DNA from: Candidatus Collierbacteria bacterium CG_4_9_14_3_um_filter_43_16
Lineage (GTDB): Bacteria; Patescibacteriota; Microgenomatia; UBA1400; MFAQ01
Assembly (NCBI GenBank): GCA_002789895.1
Contig: PFUC01000065.1
Span: 1,374 to 11,524, forward strand
Direction of reading: 5' to 3'
Length of the DNA stretch: 10,151 bases
Positions 1-7,499 of the stretch are shown piece after piece (within the stretch, counting starts at the first letter, position 1; every line of letters begins with the position of its first letter). Both the position numbers and the translations under genes were made by a program. Under the pieces are notes generated by a model. That model ran no database searches and had not been told where the DNA came from. It worked only from the letters and a program-made list of their open reading frames with translations.

Positions 1-1310
1 TCCTCGGCATTACCATGATCGGCAGTAATTAACAAATAGCTATCTGTTTCTTTAGCTAAATTTACCAGTGAATTTAAGGCATCGTCAGCGGCCTTGACGG
101 CTTCTTTGGTCTCATTGATTTTACCGGTATGGGCGACCATGTCGGGACAAGCAATGTTAATAACCGCAAATCGAAAATCATCTTTCGTATAGTGGGAAAC
201 AAATTCAAGAATTAGTTTGTCGGTAGACATTCTTGGTTGTAGATCATAAGTAGCAATCTTAAGAGAGTCGACAAATAGCCTGGCTTCTCCGGGAAAGGGG
301 GTTTCACTTTGCCCATTGAAATAATAAGTGACCATGGCAATCTTTTCAGTCTCGGCCGCCCTCAATTGAGGAAAATGATTATCAGAAATTACTTCACCGA
401 GAGTGTGTGTAATGGTGGTGGATGGAAACATGACTGGATTTTTGAACGCCTTGCCGTATTGGGTCATGGTTACAAATCTTAGATTGGGAATTCCTGACTT
501 AAGAAATAGCTCAGTCAACTGTCTTGGACGATCAGTTCTGAAATTAAAAAAAACAACGGCGTCACCGGCCCTGATTCTTGATCCCACCGGGTTTTCTCCG
601 ATAGCCAATGGTTTGATAAATTCGTCAGAAATCCCGTGATCATAACTGTTTTCAACTGCCGAAACAGGACCGTTACCCGCCCCCCTGTCAGAGCTCACCA
701 AACACTCATAAGCGACTTGAGTTCTGTCCCATCGCTTATCACGATCCATGGCGTAATATCTGCCAAGGAGAGAGGCGATTGTTCCGACGCCTATTTTGTT
801 TATCTCTTCGAGAATTATTTTTATCTGCATGAGTCCATTGTCCGGTGGACTATCCCGCCCATCGGTAATTAGGTGCAGATAAACCTCTTTAACATCGTGA
901 TGCCTGGCAAATAGCATGAGAGCAAAGAGATGCTCGTTATAAGAATGAACCCCAGACGAGCCAACCAGACCTAGAAGGTGTAGCCTTGAGCCAAAAGAAC
1001 TTAGATGTTTGACTGTATCTAGGAGGGATTTGTTCGTAAAGAAACTGCCGTCGGCGATGGCCATATTTATCAATGATAGATCCTGATAAACCACTCTCCC
1101 ACCACCGATATTCAGATGACCGGTTTCACTATTTCCATCCATGCCTTCGGGCAAACCAACGGCTGGTCCAGCCGCGAGAAGCTGAGTGTGGGGAAAGTTT
1201 TCCATAAGGTAATTGAAGATCCGAGGGTTTTCTTGGGTAATAGCATTACCTGGGGAGTCTGGAGCGATACCCCAGCCGTCGAGAATGCAAAGGATAACGC
1301 GTTTATTCAT
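1..1310 (-). CDS. gpmI: 2,3-bisphosphoglycerate-independent phosphoglycerate mutase (partial, C-terminus off the left edge)
   Basis: Interconverts 3-phosphoglycerate and 2-phosphoglycerate in the cytosol through a phosphoserine intermediate, using two Mn-type metal ions. The frame is open from ATG at 1310 to the window edge (436 codons). It starts MNKRVILCILDGWG, the usual family start with metal ligand D11. Nucleophile S61 lies in DGNSETGHLNIGGGR. Substrate-site motifs follow: GVHS (H122), DGRD (150-153), GRYYAMDRDKRWDR (183-196), NFRTDRPRQ (R258, R261) and ETEK (K323). Metal motifs PDMVAH (D390, H394) and ADHGN (D431, H432) follow near the edge. The family is about 510 residues, so roughly 75 C-terminal residues, including the last metal histidine, are outside the window. 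The second histidine usual in GVHSH is tyrosine here (Y124). There is no Shine-Dalgarno site; a short ORF ending over this start may couple it to enolase, 51 bases upstream. An in-frame TTG further upstream is less likely. Confidence 0.97.
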   Translation of the reverse strand, partial: MNKRVILCILDGWGIAPDSPGNAITQENPRIFNYLMENFPHTQLLAAGPAVGLPEGMDGNSETGHLNIGGGRVVYQDLSLINMAIADGSFFTNKSLLDTVKHLSSFGSRLHLLGLVGSSGVHSYNEHLFALMLFARHHDVKEVYLHLITDGRDSPPDNGLMQIKIILEEINKIGVGTIASLLGRYYAMDRDKRWDRTQVAYECLVSSDRGAGNGPVSAVENSYDHGISDEFIKPLAIGENPVGSRIRAGDAVVFFNFRTDRPRQLTELFLKSGIPNLRFVTMTQYGKAFKNPVMFPSTTITHTLGEVISDNHFPQLRAAETEKIAMVTYYFNGQSETPFPGEARLFVDSLKIATYDLQPRMSTDKLILEFVSHYTKDDFRFAVINIACPDMVAHTGKINETKEAVKAADDALNSLVNLAKETDSYLLITADHGNAE

Positions 1311-1365
1311 AGGTGGAGTGAGATTGCCACAGCCCGAGTACAAGATTCACAATGACGGTTTTCAT
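1303..1365 (-). CDS. Possible 20-codon coupling ORF between enolase and phosphoglycerate mutase
   Basis: An ATG at 1365-1363 overlaps the enolase TGA stop as ATGA and opens a 20-residue frame (MKTVIVNLVLGLWQSHSTYE). It ends at TAA 1305-1303, just past the ATG of gpmI at 1310-1308, so the two frames overlap by eight bases. This fills the only sizeable gap within the operon with one continuous translated path. The peptide resembles no family I know, and its main use could be to carry ribosomes from the enolase stop to a gpmI start that has no Shine-Dalgarno site. A chance ORF of this length is quite possible, so confidence is low. Confidence 0.25.
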   Translation of the reverse strand: MKTVIVNLVLGLWQSHSTYE

Positions 1366-2636
1366 GATTGGGGGTTGAGACTTCCCAGATAATCTTGAAT
1401 AAAAAGAATTCGATTGTATTTGGCAACTCTCTCTCCTCTGCCGGGAGCTCCAAATTTGACAAAGTCGGCACCGACACCGACCGCGAAGTCAGCCAAGAAA
1501 TCTTCATCAGTATCTCCTGACCGATGCGAGACGACAATCGACATTTCGTTCTGTCTAGCCAGTTTAATAACTGAAACTGTTTCCGAAATAGTACCGATTT
1601 GGTTTGGCTTGATAAGAACAGCATTGCAAGCTCCCTTTTTGATTGCCTCTTGAAGTCGAATTCTATTCGTTACCAGTAAATCATCGCCGACTACCATTAA
1701 CTGTTTACCCACTGAGCCGGTGAAGTTGACCCAATCATCCCAGGAATCTTGCTCAAAAGGATCCTCTACTGAAAGCAGGCTGTATTTGTGAACTAGATCT
1801 ATCAGAAAATCCCCCAATTGCTGACCGGATAATGGTTCTTTGACATCACTAATGATGTATTTGTTTCCCTTATAAAATGATGACGCGGCTAAATCCATTC
1901 CCAAATAGACATCTTCATTCAATTTGTATTTACTGGAATCTATCGTTTCCACTAATAGTTCTATGGCATCGGTATTAGAAAAAAGGTTAGGGGCAAAACC
2001 CCCTTCGTCTCCGACTGAGTGAATGGCCTTTTTTTCGATAAGATTTTTTTTCAATAGATGATAAAGCTCGCTTCCCATTACCAAGGCCTCGGAAAATTTC
2101 TTCCGACTGGAAGGTATACAGTGGTATTCTTGAAAATCTAGATTTCCGGCCCCATGCTTCCCGCCATTGATCATGTTAAAAATGGGTGTGGGTAGATGTA
2201 GTGCCGACGGGGTGGCTAGACCGTATTTTTGGACAGTATATTCGAATGTGGGTGTTTCCGTACAGGCCGCACCAAGTTCGAAGCAGGCTTGAGAAACAGA
2301 GAGAATGGCATTGGCTCCCAGTTTGGATTTGTTTACGGTGCCATCTAAATTAAGTAAAATTTGGTCAATATTATTTTGTTTTAGTGGATCTTGGCCAATG
2401 ATGTATTTGCCGATTATTTGATTTACATTGGCGCATGCTTTTAGCACTCCCATTCCGTCAAATCTGGCTGGGTCGTTATCCCGTAGCTCAACAGCCTCAA
2501 GTCGTCCGGTAGAAGCGCCGCTAGGGATTGAGGCCACAGCCCCGTGATTGGTATCCGACCAGATAGTGGTTTCGATGGTGGGATTGCCTCGGGAGTCGAG
2601 AATCTCTCTGGCGTAGACGGACTTGATTTTGGACAT
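1362..2636 (-). CDS. eno: Enolase (2-phosphoglycerate dehydratase)
   Basis: Interconverts 2-phosphoglycerate and phosphoenolpyruvate with Mg2+ in the cytosol. The 424-residue protein is full length for the family. It starts MSKIKSVYAREILDSRGNPT, the standard enolase opening. Active-site elements are all present: mobile loop PSGASTG (38-44), H161 in GGKHGAGN, E170 in FQEYH, catalytic E211 in VGDEGGFAPN, metal ligands D248 (LGMDLAAS), E291 (VEDPFEQDSW) and D318 (VVGDDL), catalytic K343 (LIKPNQIG), H371-R372-S373 and K394 (VKFGAP). I chose ATG 2636 because it fits the family N-terminus and follows the PEP synthase stop by one base (TAATATG). A TTG at 2669 would add 11 unusual residues and overlap the gene before. 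No Shine-Dalgarno site is visible, so translation probably relies on coupling. Product and substrate are shared with its neighbours PEP synthase and gpmI. Confidence 0.98.
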   Translation of the reverse strand: MSKIKSVYAREILDSRGNPTIETTIWSDTNHGAVASIPSGASTGRLEAVELRDNDPARFDGMGVLKACANVNQIIGKYIIGQDPLKQNNIDQILLNLDGTVNKSKLGANAILSVSQACFELGAACTETPTFEYTVQKYGLATPSALHLPTPIFNMINGGKHGAGNLDFQEYHCIPSSRKKFSEALVMGSELYHLLKKNLIEKKAIHSVGDEGGFAPNLFSNTDAIELLVETIDSSKYKLNEDVYLGMDLAASSFYKGNKYIISDVKEPLSGQQLGDFLIDLVHKYSLLSVEDPFEQDSWDDWVNFTGSVGKQLMVVGDDLLVTNRIRLQEAIKKGACNAVLIKPNQIGTISETVSVIKLARQNEMSIVVSHRSGDTDEDFLADFAVGVGADFVKFGAPGRGERVAKYNRILFIQDYLGSLNPQS

Positions 2637-2637
2637 A

Positions 2638-4914
2638 TTATTTAAGTAAGCGTTTTTCGATCTGGGCAATCACCCGACGGGTGTTGTCTACCGCATCGGG
2701 ACTAACCGAGACGGAGGTAATGCCCCAGCCGACAAGTTTTTCAACTAGATCAGGATAAAGACTGGCTGCTTGACCGCAGAGAGAACTAGTAATGTGATGT
2801 TTGTTGGCTATCTTGACTACATGCTCTAGAGCCCAGGTAACGGCAGGATTCCTTTCATCAAATTCTGAGGCAACCGTTTCATTATCTCTATCTGTGCCGA
2901 GAATAAGCATGGTCAGGTCGTTACTGCCGATGGAGACCCCATCAATACCGACTTGTATAAAATCTTCTAACAAAATTACGTTGGATGGTATCTCGACCAT
3001 CATCCATAGCTTGAAAGTGTTGGATCTTGTAAGTCCAGATGCCGAAACTATCCTTTTGACTTTCACTAACTCATCTACAGTTCTCACAAAAGGCACCATT
3101 AGATGAAGATTCTTGTGACCCATTTTGTTTCTGACTGTTTTTATTGCTTCCAATTCGAGATTAAAAACCGACTCGTCACTGATATAACGATATGCACCTC
3201 GAAAACCCAGCATTGGATTTGGCTCAATTGGCTCATATGCCTGACCGCCAACCAGATTCCGATACTCATTGGTTTTGAAGTCCGATGCCCGATAAACAAT
3301 GGGGCGTTCACCAAAACTGTAGGTGAATTTAGCCAGACCTGTGGCTAATTTTTCGATAAATACTTTTTCTTTACCATCATGAATCATTTTTTTTGGATGG
3401 ATACCAATCTGAGCCATCATAAATTCGGCACGCAATAGTCCAACGCCATCTGCATTTCCTTGAGCCACGACCGGTGCAAGATCAGGTTCTCCCAGATTGA
3501 CGTAAACATGGGTGGCAGTTTGGGGGAATTCGGCTTCTTTAAAATCTTTTGGTTCAACCGCCTTTCCTTTTTCAGGAACTCCGTTATAAATGGTGCCGGT
3601 GGCACCATTTACGGTGATTACCTGGTCATTTTTGAGAGTTTGGGTTGCGATTTTGGCTCCGACGACTGCTGGGATACCCAATTCTCTGGAGACTATTGCG
3701 GCATGAGATGTTTGACCACCTTTGTCTGTGACAATAGCGGCAGCGCGTTTCATGGCTGGAACAAAGTCTGGTGAGGTCATTTCCGTAACCAAGACATCTC
3801 CCTCTTTAACCTTGTTGATTTCGCTGGCAGTCTTAATTTTAACAACTTTACCAAAACCTATTCCAAAAGAGGCAGGTTCTCCTTGTATGATTTGGGTAAG
3901 TTTTAGAATTTGTTCTTCAGAAACATACTTGGTTCCTTTTCCCATATCTAATGTGGTTATTGGTCTGGTTTGGACTAAATATATTTTGCCATTTTCCACC
4001 GCAAATTCGCTATCCTGGGGAAAGAAATAGTGTTGATGAACTTTGGCTGAGAGTTTGGCGACTTCGATCACCTGTTCATCTGTCAGTTTCCTTAGATTAA
4101 TTTTTTCCTTAGGTACGTTTACTTTTTTGACGCCACTGGGGTATTGCATTATCTCCATAATTGTTTGTGGAACAAATTGCCGAGAATGGATAGTCAGGGT
4201 GTCTTTGTTGACGATGTAATGATCAGGATTGACAACCCCCTGTACCATATAGTCGCCTAAACCCCAAACGGCTTCCACCACGACTTGGTTTTTGTTCCGG
4301 CTAACAGGGTTGACTGAAAACACCACGCCGGACACTTCTGACTGAATCATGAGCTGAATTGGCACTGCTAGCTGAACTTTAAAATGATCATACCTCTTGG
4401 TAGCTCGATAAAAAATTGCTCTAGCTCCCCAGAGAGAAGCCCAAGCCTTTCTGACCGCTTGTAAAACATTTGATTCACCTTTGATGTCCAGGTACGATTC
4501 TTGTTGTCCGGCAAAAGAGGCATCTGGGAGATCTTCAGCAGTGGCAGAAGACCGTACAGCGACCAAGGGATTATTTTCACCAGGCTTTAACTCTTCGTAA
4601 CGGCTAAAGATTTCCGTGATAAGCTCTTGAGGAATATCTGCGGTATTTATTAGGCGCTGGATTTTGATGGAAGCCTTCTCGAGTTCTTTTTGATTGGTTA
4701 CTTCGGTCTGTCTGATTATTTCTCTAATGACGGGTTGCAGGGCGTTGTGGTCTATTACGTATTGATAAGCCTGAGCTGTAACCACGAAACCATTAGGTAC
4801 AGGTATGCCGTAGTTGTACATTTCACCTAAGTTGGCGCCTTTACCACCAACCAGAGGGATATCTTCTTTTCTTATTTTGCTAAATGGGAGTACCAGGGCA
4901 GGCGGTTGGGACAT
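2638..4914 (-). CDS. ppsA: Phosphoenolpyruvate synthase (pyruvate, water dikinase)
   Basis: Converts pyruvate, ATP and water to PEP, AMP and phosphate, normally the entry to gluconeogenesis. The 758 residues hold the three expected parts. An N-terminal ATP-grasp domain (about 1-320) has LVGGKGANLGEM (21-32) and VRSSATAEDLPDASFAGQQE (120-139). The swivelling phosphohistidine domain (about 350-445) has GGQTSHAAIVSRELGIP with catalytic H404. The C-terminal PEP/pyruvate TIM barrel (about 465-758) has LRAEF (494-498), NPMLGFRGAYRY (566-577), EIPSN (641-645), SIGSNDLTML (661-670) and SLCGQAAS with catalytic C713. The length is slightly under E. coli PpsA (about 790), as in many archaeal and candidate-phylum forms. 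Pyruvate phosphate dikinase is less likely, being about 100 residues longer. The gene lies 14 bases after the isomerase stop and one base before enolase, whose product or substrate is also PEP. No Shine-Dalgarno site is visible. Direction in vivo cannot be read from sequence. Confidence 0.97.
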   Translation of the reverse strand: MSQPPALVLPFSKIRKEDIPLVGGKGANLGEMYNYGIPVPNGFVVTAQAYQYVIDHNALQPVIREIIRQTEVTNQKELEKASIKIQRLINTADIPQELITEIFSRYEELKPGENNPLVAVRSSATAEDLPDASFAGQQESYLDIKGESNVLQAVRKAWASLWGARAIFYRATKRYDHFKVQLAVPIQLMIQSEVSGVVFSVNPVSRNKNQVVVEAVWGLGDYMVQGVVNPDHYIVNKDTLTIHSRQFVPQTIMEIMQYPSGVKKVNVPKEKINLRKLTDEQVIEVAKLSAKVHQHYFFPQDSEFAVENGKIYLVQTRPITTLDMGKGTKYVSEEQILKLTQIIQGEPASFGIGFGKVVKIKTASEINKVKEGDVLVTEMTSPDFVPAMKRAAAIVTDKGGQTSHAAIVSRELGIPAVVGAKIATQTLKNDQVITVNGATGTIYNGVPEKGKAVEPKDFKEAEFPQTATHVYVNLGEPDLAPVVAQGNADGVGLLRAEFMMAQIGIHPKKMIHDGKEKVFIEKLATGLAKFTYSFGERPIVYRASDFKTNEYRNLVGGQAYEPIEPNPMLGFRGAYRYISDESVFNLELEAIKTVRNKMGHKNLHLMVPFVRTVDELVKVKRIVSASGLTRSNTFKLWMMVEIPSNVILLEDFIQVGIDGVSIGSNDLTMLILGTDRDNETVASEFDERNPAVTWALEHVVKIANKHHITSSLCGQAASLYPDLVEKLVGWGITSVSVSPDAVDNTRRVIAQIEKRLLK

Positions 4915-4928
4915 TGTAAATTCTAGAT

Positions 4929-6014
4929 TTAATATTTTATATTTTTATTTGAAAGGTTGGACTTTAGGTAATCAACCCAAGGATTGATGGCTGGATTGAC
5001 TTTATTAACTATACCTAAATAATAACTAAACATAACCAAAAAGACCAGTGATTCAAATACCTGAAGCACCGGATCTGCTGTTTCAGGCTTTATCACGGTA
5101 ACGCGATATTTCTGTTTCAACAATACTTCACGAGTAATGCGTATCCGCCGTTGAATGATTTCGGGAAAAGCATCAGAATTTAAAACAAGAACAGAAAGGT
5201 CGTCTTTCAAGGCAGAGGGGTAGAGTAAGCCTTCCAGTAGGTGATGATTGAGATCAGGAAAACTGAAGCTGGCGCAGAATGTTTTGGCTGTTTCGTTTAG
5301 ATAATTGCTGAACAATTTTCCGACGCCGGTCAGATGATTGGCGGTAAAGAAAATGAATCCAAGCCCTCTGTGTTTCAGGGCTAATGCCTTGGCTGGATTT
5401 TCTTGGGTGTCTTTTTGGACATTGACCAAGTCAGTCACGCGTTCGATAGTTTGAATTATATCTTTACGATTAAAGAATTTCCTGGCCGATGGATTGAGGC
5501 GGAGAAGGAGTCCAATAACGGCACCAATGGACAAACAGACTCCGGCTCGTGGTGAATGAGAAGGATTGTGCCTTTCATCTAATTCAATCAAGGGAATTCG
5601 TTGATTTTTGGCGATATCCTTGAGTTTGCCTCCGGAGGTAATGCAAACCCTTGGACAGCTTCGAGCACCAGCGTCCTGTGCACAAGAAATAATTTCTTCA
5701 GTATTTCCGGAATAGCTAGATAGAATGATGAGTGTTTTTTTATCCGAATAAGATGGAAGACGATAGTTGGCGATTATTTCAAAGGGAATTGTAAGCAAAT
5801 AAGGTGCCAGGGATTGGACAATTTCAGCGGAAAGATTACTACCCCCCATGCCCGCAAAGACAATATTTTTGATTTTATTGGGATCAAAATCCAAATTGAC
5901 GAACTCGGCTTGATGCCAACCGGACTCAATTTGGCGACTAAATTTGGTAAGAGAATCGTACAAATTAGCCGGATCTTGTTGGCGAAAGATTTTGGGGTTA
6001 TCAAGTGAGTTCAT
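4929..6014 (-). CDS. Bifunctional phosphoglucose/phosphomannose isomerase (SIS-domain family)
   Basis: Interconverts fructose-6-phosphate with glucose-6-phosphate and mannose-6-phosphate. The 361 residues match the short SIS-fold Pgi/Pmi family first known from Pyrobaculum and Thermoplasma, not the 450-550 residue classical Pgi. Visible motifs are FAGMGGSN (53-60), the SIS phosphate loop SSYSGNTEEI (99-108), SPRAG (R156, the likely conserved arginine), NETAK with the probable catalytic E241, and FPDLNHH with H257, corresponding to the ELNHN motif. The C-terminal half matches the bact-PGI_C region. The start ATG 6014 follows the phosphomutase stop by one base (TAACATG), with no Shine-Dalgarno site, which suggests termination-reinitiation. 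Together with the preceding phosphomutase it connects the hexose-6-phosphate pool to hexose-1-phosphates. Whether both isomerase activities are retained is inferred from the family. Confidence 0.9.
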   Translation of the reverse strand: MNSLDNPKIFRQQDPANLYDSLTKFSRQIESGWHQAEFVNLDFDPNKIKNIVFAGMGGSNLSAEIVQSLAPYLLTIPFEIIANYRLPSYSDKKTLIILSSYSGNTEEIISCAQDAGARSCPRVCITSGGKLKDIAKNQRIPLIELDERHNPSHSPRAGVCLSIGAVIGLLLRLNPSARKFFNRKDIIQTIERVTDLVNVQKDTQENPAKALALKHRGLGFIFFTANHLTGVGKLFSNYLNETAKTFCASFSFPDLNHHLLEGLLYPSALKDDLSVLVLNSDAFPEIIQRRIRITREVLLKQKYRVTVIKPETADPVLQVFESLVFLVMFSYYLGIVNKVNPAINPWVDYLKSNLSNKNIKY

Positions 6015-6015
6015 G

Positions 6016-7422
6016 TTATTTTTTTAGGACATAGGCGTTAATATTGTTGGCCCAGTTGATTTCTGGACAACCTTCGAGAATCTGTCTGAGTTTATCCTTG
6101 ATTTCATTGTAAAGCTTCTCGCTCCGTCCTTCAAATCTCACTGTAAGGTACGGTCCATTTTGAGAGGCTCGAATGACAGTCATCATATCTTTGGTATCGA
6201 CTCTGACGCCATCCAGGTCATTTACTTTTGCATCCGGCCAGTGGGTAACTAGTTCGTGTCTTAGCTTATTTGCTACCAAATCAAACTTGATTTGGTCAGG
6301 AACTCCGAGCTTGATTTCCGGACTACTGAGGTAGTTCTCAAAAGAGGAGGTCTCTTCCGAAAGAGTTTCACCCTGTTTTTCCAGGAATGAAAGCAATCTC
6401 AGACAGGCAAAAGCGGCGTCGTCATGACCAAAAAAATTGTCCATAAAGAAGATGTGTCCGGAAAGCTCTCCTCCCAGCATGGCTCCGGTTTCTAAAATTT
6501 TGGATTTGATAAATGAGTGTCCTGTTTTCCACATCAAAGGATTTCCTCCGAGTTTTTTGATTGTTTCGGGAACGGATTTGGAACAAAGATTGTTGTAAAT
6601 AATCGTTGCCCCCGGTATATTTTCTAAAATATCGATAGCAAAAAGGGTGACGATGATGTCCATCCAATGGAGTTTACCCGTTTCATCAACGACGGCCATG
6701 CGATCACCATCAGCGTCAAAGGCAAAACCAAGATCGGCCTTGGTCCGAAGAACTTTCTTACTTAGGCCATTCAAAACATTGATGTCAGTCGGGTCTGTTC
6801 CGTTGGGAAAATTGCTATTTAATCTTTCATTTTGTGTGATTACCCGACAACCAGCTTTGCGAAATATTTGTGGAAAGAACCGGCCCGATGAAGTATTTAG
6901 AGTATCAACAACTATGCGCCATTTTTTGTGGAGGTGGAAGTAGCCGAGAAGGTGTTTCTTATAATATGAATAAATATCTACCGTTCGATTTTGTCCATAG
7001 CCAATTGAAAATCTCTCACTTTCAATAATTTGTCTTAGTTCTTGAATTTCTGTTCCGGACATGGTTTTTGAGTATCCGATACCCAACTTAAGTCCGTTAT
7101 ACTCTTTTGAATTGTGTGAAGCTGTGATCATGGCACAAGCCTTGGTGAGAAAGTGATAAGAAGAAAAATAAACGATTTGGCTAAGGGAAAGACCAAGGTC
7201 GATTGTGTCTACCCCGCCATCGTTTAAACCTCTGATAAATGATCTGGAAAAGGCTAAACTACTCCGACGATTATCGCGTCCAACCGGACAAAGACGAATT
7301 CGTCTTTCAGTTAGAAAGGTAGCAAATCCACGTCCAATCAAATAGATCACTTCTTCTGTTAGCTCTTGGTCTACGATTCCCCGAATGTCGTACCCGCGAA
7401 AAATATACGGACTTAACTGCAT
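6016..7422 (-). CDS. manB: Phosphomannomutase/phosphoglucomutase (alpha-D-phosphohexomutase)
   Basis: Interconverts hexose-6-phosphates and hexose-1-phosphates, supplying glucose-1-phosphate or mannose-1-phosphate for nucleotide sugars and glycans. The 468 residues are normal for the AlgC/ManB type (about 460). Motifs in order: FRGYDIRG (8-15), VGRD (47-50), active-site loop TASHNSKEYNGLK with phosphoserine S102, metal loop DADGDR (236-241), sugar-specificity loop GGELSGH (317-323) and C-terminal phosphate-binding loop RASQNGP (418-424). The active-site loop has serine where proline is usual (TASHNP). YNGLK argues against GlmM, which normally has DNG(I)K. ATG 7422 starts directly at the conserved N-terminus. 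A TTG at 7467 would add 15 odd residues and sit inside the upstream terminator tract, so I rejected it. It is the first gene of the run, seven bases downstream of a candidate extended -10 promoter, with no Shine-Dalgarno site. Substrate preference between glucose and mannose is uncertain. Confidence 0.93.
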   Translation of the reverse strand: MQLSPYIFRGYDIRGIVDQELTEEVIYLIGRGFATFLTERRIRLCPVGRDNRRSSLAFSRSFIRGLNDGGVDTIDLGLSLSQIVYFSSYHFLTKACAMITASHNSKEYNGLKLGIGYSKTMSGTEIQELRQIIESERFSIGYGQNRTVDIYSYYKKHLLGYFHLHKKWRIVVDTLNTSSGRFFPQIFRKAGCRVITQNERLNSNFPNGTDPTDINVLNGLSKKVLRTKADLGFAFDADGDRMAVVDETGKLHWMDIIVTLFAIDILENIPGATIIYNNLCSKSVPETIKKLGGNPLMWKTGHSFIKSKILETGAMLGGELSGHIFFMDNFFGHDDAAFACLRLLSFLEKQGETLSEETSSFENYLSSPEIKLGVPDQIKFDLVANKLRHELVTHWPDAKVNDLDGVRVDTKDMMTVIRASQNGPYLTVRFEGRSEKLYNEIKDKLRQILEGCPEINWANNINAYVLKK

Positions 7423-7428
7423 TAATTC

Positions 7429-7437
7429 AGTATAGCA
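7429..7437 (-). promoter_or_regulatory. Candidate extended -10 promoter for the sugar-phosphate operon
   Basis: On the minus strand TGCTATACT forms a TGn extension plus a hexamer matching TATAAT at five of six positions. It lies between the pncB terminator and the first operon gene, where a new promoter is needed. With a 17-base spacer the -35 position would read TACAAA, a poor match, so the site would depend on the extended -10. The last hexamer base is 7 bases from the A of ATG 7422, which places the expected transcription start at or within a base or two of that A. The mRNA would then be leaderless. Confidence 0.55.
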
Positions 7438-7459
7438 AGTGCTGTACCGTCTTTGTAGT

Positions 7460-7491
7460 AAAAACAAAAAAACACCCTCCGAAGAGGGTGT
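7460..7491 (-). terminator. Intrinsic terminator after pncB
   Basis: The minus strand reads ACACCCTC-TTCG-GAGGGTGT, a perfect 8-bp stem (7491-7484 with 7479-7472) closed by a stable UUCG tetraloop. A T-rich tract follows at once (six T, one G, five T, through 7460). It begins 8 bases after the pncB TAG stop. It should separate the helicase/pncB transcription from the downstream sugar-phosphate run, whose promoter begins about 23 bases further on. There is no matching U-tract in the other orientation, so it is probably one-directional. Confidence 0.93.
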
Positions 7492-7499
7492 AGGAGAAA

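Noticed and set aside
2634..2669. Longer enolase start at TTG 2669
   Set aside because: It adds 11 residues before the standard MSKIKSVYAREI opening and overlaps PEP synthase; the ATG one base after the ppsA stop fits better.
7420..7467. Longer phosphomutase start at TTG 7467
   Set aside because: It lies in the T-tract of the pncB terminator and upstream of the candidate promoter, and the added residues do not resemble the family.
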